A stretch of DNA of 64,000 nucleotides from positions 186,001 to 250,000 of the forward strand of contig NZ_SJPW01000001.1 in NCBI RefSeq assembly GCF_007860125.1, given 5' to 3'. The position numbers were made by a program, and so were the translations under genes. Each line of letters begins with the position of its first letter. Positions within the stretch are counted from its first letter, which is position 1. The notes under the pieces are model-generated. The model worked only from the letters and a program-made list of their open reading frames with translations, ran no database searches and had not been told where the DNA came from. This document shows, piece after piece, positions 57,801 through 59,776 of the stretch. This DNA comes from Rubripirellula tenax. Its GTDB lineage: Bacteria > Planctomycetota > Planctomycetia > Pirellulales > Pirellulaceae.

Positions 57801-59475
57801 TCCCCTCGGTCAATCCGTTGAAGTTGGCTGCGACGTGGGGGCTGAAGTCGACGTAGTCGTTGCTACCATCCAGGCTGAGCTTTCCGTCACCGATCTGATT
57901 GGTACCGGTGGTCGTGTTGATGGTCGCCCCATTGGTCAGGGTCCCGTCATAGTTGTTACCACTGCTATCGCTTGTGTCGGTAACGCCTGCCTCAGAATCA
58001 AACCTGTTGTGCAAGATCAAGCCCGTTGTGATGTCGACTGGAGCGGTCGCGTCATACAAATCCGCAGCTTCAGTAGCTGTGAATTGGCGTGCATAAAGTC
58101 GCACGTCGTCAATTTGCCCCTCGAAGTCATGGGTAGTTGCCGAACTGGCACCGATCAAGAGATCCGTGTTGGCGGTCAAGTCGAGTGCACCAGCCGAATT
58201 GCTGCCAACCAAGTTGCCGTCAAGGTACGTTGCGATCGCGCCACCACTGCGAGTCACGGTTGCCTGATGCCACGTGCCATCGGCAATCGCTCCGAGACTA
58301 CCCGTGCTGCTGCTTCCACCGGACTTCTGATGGAATCGAAGCGAGCCGCCCGCGTCGACGTACATGCGATAGCCGTTGGTGCCTTGGTGGCTGAGCACAG
58401 TTTGCTCGCTACCGTTGGCCGCATCGAGCTTGACCCAAACCGAAATCGTGAAGTCGCTGGTCGCAAAATCGAAGCTGGCATCATCGGACACCGTGATAAA
58501 GTTGTTGTCGCCCGCAGAGTCACCACTAAAGTCAGCCGCCTGCGTACCAACGACCCCTGCTGTCAGCGACTCGCCGTTGTCGTAGGTGCCCGTGTTGCTG
58601 TTGCTGGAAGAATCGTTGGCAATGCTGAGGGCATCGCTATCAAATTCGTAGTGAGCCACCAGGTTACTGGTGATGTCCAAGGTTCCCCGCCATGAAGCCT
58701 GGGCCATGAATCCAAACGCCACATCCGTCGATACATCACCGACGGTGTATTCCAGAATCCAGTCGCCGCCTAAGTCGGCATGCCCCGTCACGTCATCGCT
58801 TGCCGCTACATCGCAGTCACATACGATCGCCAAAATATCGATCAGGTCGCGGCCTTCTTCGGTCGACGCCAAATCGCAACCGTAGATCAGAAGGTCGGCA
58901 TCGCTGTCGAGTGAGTGGCCCCACGATGCGATGTCGCCCGCGTAGGCGGCGCTGGTTTCGAGATCCAGTCGCGCGTTGCCAAGCTGGACCCCTTCGCCAT
59001 CGCCGTGCGAAAGAATGTGGATGGCGTCGACGCTTTGCAGTCGGGCAAGGGTTTCGGTGATGCGCTGGATGCCGTTTTCGTTTTCGCCGATTCGAACGAT
59101 CAACCACTGGGATGCCGAACTGCTACGAAGATCGGCAAGCAGGGTGTCGGCATCTTCGACGCCCGCGTCGAAGAAAACGACTTCGATCGGCAGCGCAGGA
59201 TCGAGCGTCGGTGCTTCGTCGAATTCGATCGACTCGGTCCCATCGTCGGCTGCGTCGGCATCGTCGCTGGACGGCCGGGAAACTTCGACCAGCGCCGGCG
59301 GAGTTTCCGCAGCGACCAAGGCGTGACCGTCCGCACTCAGTTCGGCCATCAACGCGTCCGAAAGATCCGCGGCATCGATGCCCGCGTCTTGGGCGTCGAT
59401 GCCTTCCCCGCTGAGGAGAACGCGATCCTCGAGAGGATAGAAGTCGAAATTCCGTTTTGATTGAGACTTGGCCAC
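30850..59475 (-). CDS. Giant (9,541-residue) modular surface protein with LEPR-XLL-type N terminus and DUF4347 domain
   Basis: One uninterrupted frame of 28.6 kb starts at GTG (59475), with GGAAG eight bases upstream; a stop 12 codons upstream in frame leaves no ATG choice. Modules in order (approximate residues): LEDRVLLSG (15-23), the planctomycete LEPR-XLL-type motif; DUF4347 (95-265) with His157 and Cys200; LamG-like (269-475, 479-709); beta-helix (717-1505); LamG-like (1520-1750); C-type-lectin-like (1780-1945); LamG-like (2020-2250); a DUF642-like beta module (2278-2436); lectin-like (2437-2605); LamG-like (2769-2973); delta-60 repeats (2990-3396); LamG-like (4203-4436); SdrD-B-like (4963-5046); beta-helix (5123-5497); NPCBM-like (5606-5750); six 148-residue repeats (5961-6850); a glycine-rich beta region (6971-7669); VCBS-like and cadherin-like arrays (7856-9240). 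A Gly/Asn/Pro linker and a membrane segment near 9478-9513 end the protein. Estimated mass is about 1 MDa. RTX nonapeptides are not seen. Likely an adhesin or glycan-binding wall protein exported by the divergent operon; that role is inference. Confidence 0.93.
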   Translation of the reverse strand: MAKSQSKRNFDFYPLEDRVLLSGEGIDAQDAGIDAADLSDALMAELSADGHALVAAETPPALVEVSRPSSDDADAADDGTESIEFDEAPTLDPALPIEVVFFDAGVEDADTLLADLRSSSASQWLIVRIGENENGIQRITETLARLQSVDAIHILSHGDGEGVQLGNARLDLETSAAYAGDIASWGHSLDSDADLLIYGCDLASTEEGRDLIDILAIVCDCDVAASDDVTGHADLGGDWILEYTVGDVSTDVAFGFMAQASWRGTLDITSNLVAHYEFDSDALSIANDSSSNSNTGTYDNGESLTAGVVGTQAADFSGDSAGDNNFITVSDDASFDFATSDFTISVWVKLDAANGSEQTVLSHQGTNGYRMYVDAGGSLRFHQKSGGSSSTGSLGAIADGTWHQATVTRSGGAIATYLDGNLVGSNSAGALDLTANTDLLIGASSATTHDFEGQIDDVRLYARQFTATEAADLYDATAPVDITTGLILHNRFDSEAGVTDTSDSSGNNYDGTLTNGATINTTTGTNQIGDGKLSLDGSNDYVDFSPHVAANFNGLTEGTISAWIYHDVASRDVIFELSDSGDPNSRLALFSDADGSFDVFIREGTTVLLDGGTSAGLIAQNTWTHVALTVDSSGNRLYVNGVEQSVTYATGSSNTNAFFDDVADLDFGGWGIDKYDGTSLTRAFDGFIDDGRVYNRSLTSSDVAGLYNYDGLEPQTFTVTNTLDDGSVGSLRWAITQANATAGTLDTINFNIVGTGVHTINVGAALPTITDAVILDATTDDSYATNSSRPAIILDGNNVSASGLTLGATADGSEIRGLVIRDFTGHGIHVLAGSDDHTIAGNYLGSFLATGLTAGTTEANAGSGIYVAGSGTTIGGILAADRNVLSGNSVGGVFITGAAATGNTILGNYVGVDATGNASLANAYGIFIANGSGNIIGGSTAGSRNVISGNTNQGIYLDNADNTTVQGNYIGTNAAGTADVNGTAQESNKSGITITNGSSGVVVGGTTAGTGNLISGNNWNGIEILGATTISNTIQGNLIGTDFTGLNAIGNSSSGITFWGAGTGNLVGGGMSGARNVLSGNTGSGVFVGNASSGVSIQGNYLGLGSDGTTLVGNGWTGVQVASGSTNTLIGTNADGSNDANERNVSSGNTYGIYIQDAGSTGTMVYGNYIGTDSTGLLDRGNTTDGVRIENGATANYIGGTGTARRNIIAGNNQDGVQIDGEATDGNFIQNNYIGVGSDGLTVLGNGAIGIFISGGADNTTIGGVGLGNVIVGSNNDGISIAGASSGTLIYGNYIGTDATQTLLGGNNLHGIVFSAGATNNTLGGTASGQGNVITNYDMTNLGYDGVRVAADASTGNAIIGNSIYNQSGYSGGGLGIDLGSGGVTANDTLDPDSGPNSLQNFPVISTTTVNGAGTTVLVSGSINTLASVTGVVVHFYATPSTGNYARRDAKKYLGSTTVNTNASGNATFTNVTLTGYSGTVAAGEVITATATISNNTSELSQAVVATSSAGNTAPGDLTTISNSQSGLQLNNDGGNDAYLLADNGGTLLGGRNMLTYEVRFATTRNIGDTTLISYATADDSNELTLIIGSTGDLRVFLGGSSVAIEPTTFDFRTLRDGSEHTIGLTWDGRAGNLGAWEMFLDGVSMGSGTGLAGNYSLEAGGTLLFGQEQDSVEGGFSTAQWFQGTLSNARLFSGIRSDAAMAASYRSELPHDETGMIAQWNFDNLSTNGVVTESVSGNNLTVKHTSQSGFNGSDPSLILSLDENAVDGTVVGTINGTDVDREARITQLLAADPTLRYSAETGKFYKGVDTTGLWSAAQTAAESTGLNGVNGQLVTIRSYGENEFVRQIAANDVGFDVWIGATDSNAEGEWRWVDGGSEADLFWNGDENGYNANGAYQNFQSGQPNDAGNNEDVARLDGATGQWLDADHDNHNFYGYVVEWDADEVLDATDALTYSINSQTVAGAFAIDADTGKIIVADGSLLDYETNATHSITIRTTDVDLNTYDETFTVSLNDLAESNNAPTNLSSGIELNTDGGNDAYLIQDSPENYLHGLDELTFEFTFSDLSTPTTRATLYSFQGSAGNYHERIAINQDGTIEWAGLTTTGTYTDLFDGDFHSLAFSSDGSQGDASLYIDGEFVERVSGAAWNSYTVTTGAKLVLGQDRLSTTDAFDSDSAFSGTLHDVRIWNEVRSAAEISLNHQHKFDSGSLPSGLVANWQMDGFNGSNEVVDVVSANNLSVGHATGTGFTASTPVEDLHISENAAGGASVGYVVPSDPDAPQDIVTDGKFLQGDNGSWTDYSQGQTIGDWTVESGVVTHTSMFDSPDGGVGLELQGEMGDFPSSITQTLTTEIGRQYQLIFNMTGNFSGGDAVKHLTASAAGQSMDFQVTDTFGTGTGYEPRSMTFTANDTSTVLRFAAGVDDPYAAVISDVRVIEIPAAVTTILNNDPTLSYDAATGKFYRLVEDSVSWTAAQTTAIAAQVNGVGGQLIVIESDYEQQVARGLIAGSGTQAWIGASDQGVEGDWYWYEGDQASDLFWQGAIGGSAQNGNYVNWISGQPNDIADQDYGFISHTTDGWADGAAGETHNFIIEWDASEVLSSFTFSLTDDAGGRFAIDSNTGKITVADGSLIDYETATTHNIGVQTTDAAGNSYSETMAIAVDNGIEATQTVPAAQSIDEDTTLTFTSGTATEVSVTDTVGGTDSRMRVTLSVGGGVLNLSQTTGLTFIEGANGIGSLVIDGTESDINAALDGMTFTPDADFNGSVSLNVTTELAADLNGHYTFEGNADDVSAGTADDGTPTTTGLFVSDLERGNVLSLNNSEYVEIPGMFGNPADVTLAAWVNVNSGTYSGEIISLGDNVALRSIDGTNGLTFIIRGTSSWQEVRTNVNISDAGWTHVAATIDDATGDVAIYINGELVLTDTATESIQYNQGTVTRIGQNGNGTGHAFDGLIDDARVYTRALSSDEIAALATDQTETTDSVAITVNAVNDTPTFDVGDGIVTTAVGSNYDAGAGTIVLPDGKILVAGTTNSGSGADFALTRYNADGSLDMTFGGGDGIATSGILANNEVANSIAVQADGKILIAGYSNDGSTDDFVVTRFNADGTLDTAFGGGDGIVSTPIGAGQDQGWGVTTQLDGKFVVAGHYFNGTNQDFALIRYNEDGTVDSTFGASGIVTTPLGSGTDQAYSVTMQADGKLLLGGSGSTGGQPFALVRYNTDGSLDTSFGGGDGIVETPSGAAAGIGNSVTLQANGQILLAGASFDGSRNHFAVLRYDADGTLDSTFGGTGLVTTTVGSTSDTAESITVQDDGKVLVAGYSSNGTDNDFALVRYNANGSLDNTFGTGGIVTTPVGSGNDLAYSVSVGSDGTIVVAGRSNNGTDEDFALVKYNSDGSLNQQFGAIASSLDGNPTFIEDGAAVVLDADVEIFDAELSEFDNFDGATLTLARNLAANSDDVFSATGLLAALSQAGSLTYGGTTIGTVTTNSGGTLVLTFNSNASNALVNSTLQSIAYSNSSDNPDPNVQIDWTFNDGGDTVQTQGGSALQATGSTTVNITAVNDAATISTGFDDFVGDFGGSSSLVVNGKATIASDNRIAIDPSQTYDISVTAFSGDGAGGNYVPGEIHYFGFFSYDIDGNLITSQHTGKVAGAVDTTLAVDLVAGATQIVLNDATGWHNGTSSQNRSLAWYGYTNSLGETYDDYTYTRNTETDLWDQNAIVGNVITLRTAWAGPTILAGDAVRNMSPTGGTYQYPLGSGITVNETGGTFTTTLGGGLDSGATSQTLFRHGTAFISPLTLANFTSTSNQLNISDFTIQASQGTTVFIEDGGPIAISDADFAISDPDDTHTESVTITLTNGRIGDILNVNETAINALGISVTGIPAGNLTADGSITLTLTSDTANSVTLQDYKDAIATITFDSDNQDPDTTDRTITFVVNDGDVDSATETLVVKVHAVNDAPTVSTTPTDVTYTEGDAVVITAISAIPGGGLTDVDNTVLGVAVTGYTTTSGTFEYSINGGSTWNSFVGVSDTDARLLRLTDLVRFTPSTTNGGTLSINYRGWDQTTGTVGSLTDVTTNGGSTAYSSDTAVLNLNTTEVNDAPTFATNTGITINEGGSFTFTNAMLNEGDPDDSGTGLTYRVSPSPKYGRVYLSGTALDGGDTFTQDDIDNGRVTYTHSGTERGSDPIRLILTDGDENGAGDAIANFVVTINSVNDAPVAADDPGSAIDLDADADSIGVYSLGESSGTTATDSSGSNNGTYNNVTLGATGVPGGSGTAADFNGNDSYVNLGGLNVSGTGLTIAAWVNADSLDEGRIVSKASGIQESEHTWMLSTFDDGGQSHLRLRISAGGHVDTLIATTGDLQTGTWHHTAATYDAATGLMTLYLDGNIVGQATHSVGGAVDTNAQEVWIGAATTSSPDTVRTFDGRIDEVAILQRELSTSEIAALADFTPADYSVNEDTTLTVSAANGVLANDSDIEGDSLTAVLVTGPSNASSFTLNADGSFNYTGNANFSGTDTFTYRANDGTNDSEIATVTITVNGANDAPVLDTADDLRLPTITEDEVNNGGRTVAQILASDGGTPISDVDLGSLEGIAITTKINGRGLWEYSIDGGTNWSSFGTVAETSALLLRSTDLVRFAPDGQNGNTTDRTFEFRAWDQTSGTFGTKVDTSANGGSTAFSIAIETVSIATTDVNDAPVLDNSANLTLTAQAEDAGAPVGAVGTVVTALVQTGGNVTDVDASSQTGVAITAADTTNGTWWYTTDGGTNWNALGSVSDSSARVLNANSTTRVYFQSNADFNGTVTDAITFRAWDRSIGTNGSLQDASTNGGTSAFSSATETADQTVTAVNDAPSGTDNTVTTLRDTNYTFTAADFGFSDTDGDSLASVLFSGAVSAGTLFIDADNDGVIDAGEAITGSHNVSVTTIDSSRLKFQPVSGASGAGYATVAFRVIDDGGTANSGVNTDPTANTITINVTDAYRIEGNIFEDVDGDSNLADAVGAGSVTVYLYQDADDNNVISAGDTLFATTTTNVGGFYSFTSLLDDTYFVVVDSTTIASSAGLNATYTQNDVWAEQTYGVTGAASGAGFLVSDGSLYGGRAADVSDNAASLLTAQHVTQVSISGSDVGNIDSAFSFNVVTGVSDSGQGSLRQFVDNANAIAGNNAMRFVPGVATNATDGGGNDWWSVQLASNLASLTDGGTTIDGTAFSSADGTTIVDTNAGNVNTARTVGVDDLAFNATQRQELEIDANGNTLGLVLDGDDLAVRDLAVFGAVRTTGSTGAQIYITDNVVAAGGASVIDTVLGARADGSDPGASRGSTGMAIDGASTVTNNYIAFLDISGVRFNGLFYGNSDGSTFTDNEVHTVAASHTAGDAITIDSQGNTVQGNYVHDVQLASTVAAYNGKGIELWYDSNNNLIDNNTIVAAVTAGIGLGDNANNNTISKNVITGTTGSAGDGGAGILITYYTGATEPTANTISANSIYGNFGIGIDLDSRTGVTAFGDGQNANDGALLATQANEGVDHPIITQANLVGGNLSLSGYVGTAPGDTDFANARIEFFESDGGGEGQRYLGFLTTDASGNYSGTIAVTGVVDTDEITATATMTGIGTSEFGNEFDVNAGPTSGYWNPTYLSSLTPTVTNNIFFGVWKDAGVLTSEILIDGIDYAHGIGFSPNTDGTAFADYALSGASEFRATIGINDTIADNGNLIFRVYVDNVLQFTSGTFTNATPVENIVINTIGGTTLRLEVDSNGTTSGDDAIWADARLIGSTNQLTTLTLGETANTGDSVGFVQGVDPDSGDTLTYTLQNNAGGRFAINPTTGEITVANGSLLDFETTTSHNVIVRISDGELSYDQTLTVQLSGINEAPDSADKTIATNEDTTYTFASNDFAFTDPDGQILHSVRIDTLPASGILRLNGVAVTAGQGVLANDIATGKLTYDPATNVNGAAVATFMFSVMDSGLLDDETPNTITINVTAVNDAPTQTNGATFNLAGTNEDTTSTGTTVSTIINGTGWGDVDTGAVRGMAITSTVGNGQWQYSTDGITWNAVGTVSATSSLLLSANTQVRYVPDSQNGETGSFSYKAWDTTSGTASTNAVRGLGNSSINGGTTAYSTQSANVQIVVANVNDAPTYDNGGPTTLAAISEDALTNSGTLISTMIASAGGNRIMDVDTGSVEGIAIITASSTLGTWQYQLNGTSTWTNVGTVSATSSLLLRDTDSLRFLPNGNNGGSATISFRAWDQTTGTVATKVSSNGGGGTSAFSTANEIGTITISSVNDAPTITNGSTYNFTSTNENSTSTSATVTTIVNGTGWADVDTGAVRGMAITGYVGNGIWQYSTDGTTWNTFGSVSSTNALLLSATTQIRFVGDNLNGETATFAFKAWDTTTGTPSTNGTRAHADTSSNGGTTAYSINNANAQIVMTGVNDAPTIAVAPTYTLPSTNEDTASSGTLASAILTSSSYADVDTGASSGLAITGSTGNGTWQYSTDGTTWRAFGTVSNSNALLLTSTTQVRFQPDGNNGETATFSYKAWDRTSGTASTNSAANYGNATSAGGSSPWSTNTGTAEITVSSVNDAPTITNAATYNFAGTNEDTTGTMAGVSAILSTTGWADVDTGAVRGMAITGFTGSGTWQYSTNASAWNNFGTASTTGSLLLDGNTFIRFVPNGQNGETATFSYRAWDTTTGTASTDTVRMFGNSSINGGDTAYSSNSATGQIVVTDVNDSPDLFNTSGIYTFNSINEDATNNAGQTVASVIATNAPGITDVDNGAVEGIAIRSISGGNGTWQYSINGGTSWSNVGTVSSTSALVLRDTDLLRYVPNGNSGTISNLTFIAWDRSDSSVAGTKVSTAVIGGTTAFSDEVAVARITVTDVNDAPDVTGPTAATVAESGSFTFEGSSLIDTFDVDGDDLTVTLTAEHAGIVLSQTTGLTFTDSDGSDGTLSFTGTQANIDAALDGLVFNSKAGYNSASSLTILASDGSLSDSHYVFVTVTPGTSTFVWDGGGTTNNWSDALNWDHDLVPEANDIVVFNVTSGKNSTVDASFAGAVTQVQVGADYTGTVTQSRSLNVANNFSSAGGTYSFIGQTLNVDGNFSHTGGTSTWGNGRLELAGNFVNTGSLSTGTSTIVFDGSGNQSYSNNGFPLGNVQVAKSGGTLSLQSDMAIAGNFTHTSGTVDFGSSTFRIVGNTAQTVNAASLLFNNVEFNGLGAVTIVGGINVNQNLTITNATTINGSTINVAGNVSLVDNSWVGTTSVVLNGTTNQTVTASGASAAISNLTINKASGTATLSGNMMLAGSLSRAAGTVNATALNLTMGIQTGGTVDGNIGPINDFTLNQSGTKNIVNTLTVNGTTRITNINNLNGGKILATGNVALVDNLYAGTTQIEFGGSANQTVTSSTAAGLLRNAIINKSGGTVTFVNDFSIGGSLTHTAGNVVLTGVTTQFTGSGLVLDTEGITFNNVNFGGNATFSLTSDMTIGGNLTMTSLSGNSLGNGHALLVAGNINSIDAFVVGDFDIVLNGTGNQTISGDDLGDGNIRINKATGVVTLLDDLVMTGSAKTLTVGSGTLDLNGHTVNSLGNVIIDGGTLTGGGGITSNLQLINGGIVRLDVTSNTVYDSIAIGGNAIITSGSLVLDVNGVTTGGLLNNLFTYTTGTGTFSSLTLANNSAKNYTAFDTYNANDYDVFLNTPPSGTIADVNVNEDAPNTVIDLAAAFADEEHTDAQLTYSVIGNTNAALFTSVNLDNAADTLTLDYADNVNGSADITVRVSDGLQTYDVTFTVTVNSVNDAPVGSDGTNVAVEDGSVVNGTLVASDNDPGDTLTFSLVSNTSEGSVTVNSDGSYSFDPGTDFQDLATGETRDVTFVYQVTDDGVGTLSDQATVTITVTGVNDAPTITDGPDSVGLTETNTGLTSTGTLTVSDVDLTDVVTAAVDSVVVTGTGSSSVPVALDNAALQGFLSVTPTTILSGTQNTNTLTWNFNSGTEAFDFLATGETLVLTYTVSATDDDGTPLSDTETITITITGTNDAPLITDGPDSVGLTETNAGLTSTGTLTVSDSDLTDVVNAAVDSVAVTGTGSGSVPVSLDNSTLQGFLSVTPTSILDGTELSDTLTWNFNSGSEAFNFLGAGETLILTYTVSATDNDGTPLSDSETVTITITGTNDGPDVFVDTGDRSSRLLTETNTTLTASETLTVTDIDTTDIVTSSVTGVTTSGTTTGLGSNNGDLLSMLSTTTNVVNSSQQTAKLTWNFNSASEAFNYLATGESLTLTYTVAVADGQGGMDTQTVTITINGTADAPVITDGPDTAALTETNTGLTSTGTLAVTDLDRTDNVTAAVDSVVVTGTGSASVPVALDNAALRNFLTVSPSAILDGTETTNTLNWNFNSGSEAFDFLADGETLVLTYTVSATDDEGTPLSDTETVTVTITGTNDGPVAQTGTNTATEDGSVVNGTLTETDADTNDTHTYSLVTNTSEGSVTVQSNGNYAFDPGTDFQDLADGETRNVTFTYEVEDNNGATSQAVVTITVTGTNDVPVAQTGTNTAIEDGAIINGTLTETDADTNDTHTYSLIANTSEGSVTIQSNGNYAFDPGADFQDLAAGETRNVTFTYEVEDNNGATSQAIVTITVTGTNDGPVAQAGTNTANEGGAVVTGQLTETDADTSDTHTYALITNTTEGSATVNGDGSYSFDPGTDFQDLAAGQTRDVTFTYEVTDNQGATSQATITITVSGANNAPNAVVDVATAVEAGGINNATAGVDPTGNVLTNDTDVDSGDSKTVTGVVAGSAASASGSVGAAVDGSYGSITILADGSYTYQVNNAHASVESLRSASDTLSDVFTYTVQDSLGLTSSTQIAVTIRGTNDAPHALAASLGSVNENAVNDTVVGGMTGSDVDAGDTKAYSLVDTAGGRFKIDGVTGEVSVADGSLLDYELATSHDITVRVTDTDGATFDSTVTIALNDVNEFTVTSPSDTDGSLNQVAENAAIGTNVGITVAATDGDATNNAVTYSMVDNDGGRFKVDAATGIVSVDGAIDREGDGPTRTIVIRATSADGSTSDSTFTIAINDVNEFATTPTTDVDSAPNAIDENVSIGTQVGIAASAQDLDATTNVVTYSLTSNVDGLFDIDNVTGVITTAAAIDRESHGASRSVTVRSTSQDGSWTEAIYAIAIGDVDEFDVGAIANASGFTPSVNENSAAGTLVNLTAFAIDQDSTDVISYSLDDNAGGRFAIDPATGVVRLIGSVDFEDIASHSVVVRATSTDGSTSTDTFVIQVTNVNEAPVAIVDNYTMVAGSTLTIGLSSGVIVNDGDVDGDMLTAVIVSPTTNGSLTLLPDGRLFYTPNPGFYGSDSFVYYVDDGSLQSNQVAVNITVTAVQAPTGGGGNPTNPTDNGDPVTEPDDGSGVGQFGGSSLPQPTPTTSSGNSGNAASNANSGNQEDRFSLRVGLADRASDGDDAGSGNTSNSGLTVSMQGDGRFEVEDFTITPMGQIINTAYQDVIGWIDWDATEETAEDSAVELLVGSAGTAAGLFSIGYVLWALRGGAFVTAVATSIPSWRIIDPTALLTAYRDGDAASGDELDNIID
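31760..32995 (-). repeat. Four tandem cadherin-like units in the giant gene
   Basis: Four units of about 103 residues each carry a signature such as ENAAIGTNVGITVAATDGDATNN, GGRFKVDAATGIVSVDG and a closing VNEF. Motifs of the DxD/DxNE type at the junctions would bind calcium in true cadherins, so the array is probably a calcium-stiffened stalk near the C terminus. Confidence 0.8.
33387..34290 (-). repeat. Three near-identical tandem units of about 300 bases (VCBS/Ig-like)
   Basis: Units of about 101 residues repeat with few changes: VAQTGTNTATEDGSVVNGTL, HTYSLVTNTSEGSVTV, YAFDPGTDFQDLADGE, VTFTYEVEDNNGATSQ. A diverged fourth copy is at about 35910-36215. High similarity at DNA level points to recent duplication. 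Confidence 0.85.
34290..35910 (-). repeat. Four tandem units of about 405 bases (VCBS-like)
   Basis: Each unit of about 135 residues has ITDGPDSVGLTETNTGLT, STGTLTVSDVDLTDVV, VALDNAALQGFLSV, TLTWNFNSGTEAFDFLATGE and TLVLTYTVSATDDDGTPLSD. Units start near 35910, 35495, 35090 and 34690; the third (DVFVDTGDRSSRLLTETN) is the most diverged. Confidence 0.85.
38925..41595 (-). repeat. Six tandem units of about 445 bases (148 residues)
   Basis: Each unit carries TNEDTTST-like, a GWADVDTGAVRGMAITG-like segment, G(T/Q)WQYSTDGTTWN, a LLLSATTQIRFVPDxxNGETATFSYKAWD-like segment and a Gly/Ser-rich end with TAYS, closing in VNDAPT. Two more distant copies lie near 44980-45900. I do not know a family name for the unit; it resembles beta-sandwich surface repeats. 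Confidence 0.85.
42985..44110 (-). repeat. Second right-handed beta-helix region of the giant protein
   Basis: The frame opens with GVSDSGQGSLRQFVDNANA, the same entry motif as the first beta-helix, and then has rungs such as NTVQGNYVHDVQ, NLIDNNTIVAAV and NNTISKNVITGT. Asn ladders of this kind are typical of parallel beta-helices, found in polysaccharide-acting or adhesive proteins. Confidence 0.75.
49290..50505 (-). repeat. Seven delta-60 repeats in the giant gene
   Basis: Seven units of about 59 residues share the core DFALVRYNADGSLDTTFGGGDGIVTTP-like pattern followed by ADGKILVAGYSNDG. This is the delta-60 family, which is expected to form a seven-bladed propeller; seven units fit a closed ring. 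Confidence 0.88.
54960..57325 (-). repeat. First right-handed beta-helix region of the giant protein
   Basis: The entry motif DGSVGSLRWAITQANA is followed by about 780 residues of rungs with NVISGN, GNYIGTD(A/S)TG and NGIxI patterns, for example NTILGNYVGVDATGN and GNVIVGSNNDGISI. It is a long parallel beta-helix. Confidence 0.82.
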
Positions 59476-59776
59476 TTCACTATCTTCCGTCGCAGAGTCA
59501 TTTCCTTTTCAGCCGGCGCGGACCGCGCCTAGCTCACAGCTATGGAAAAAGTAGCCCGTAAATCGGCATCGAGTCGAATAATTGGCGAAGGTTTGCGGGT
59601 TGTTACGATCGAAACGACTGGGCGGCCGTTCCCGGCAAAGCCGGTTGGATCTAGGCAGTTTGGCTGAGCGCCGGTTTTAACGACGACGGAGCCAAGACCC
59701 GCGACGGGGAAGACCGATCCTAGGAAAGTGTGCTTCTGCATACACGCGCACTTTTTCCGCCAACGATAGAGCAAGG
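59476..59776. promoter_or_regulatory. Shared intergenic region of the giant gene and the divergent export operon
   Basis: About 300 bases separate the divergent starts and should hold both promoters. Visible structures are a perfect hairpin GGCGCG-GAC-CGCGCC (59515-59529), 39 bases upstream of the giant gene's GTG and within its probable leader, and CCGGC-AAA-GCCGG (59632-59644). No clear sigma-70 promoter stands out. No gene is present. Confidence 0.5.
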
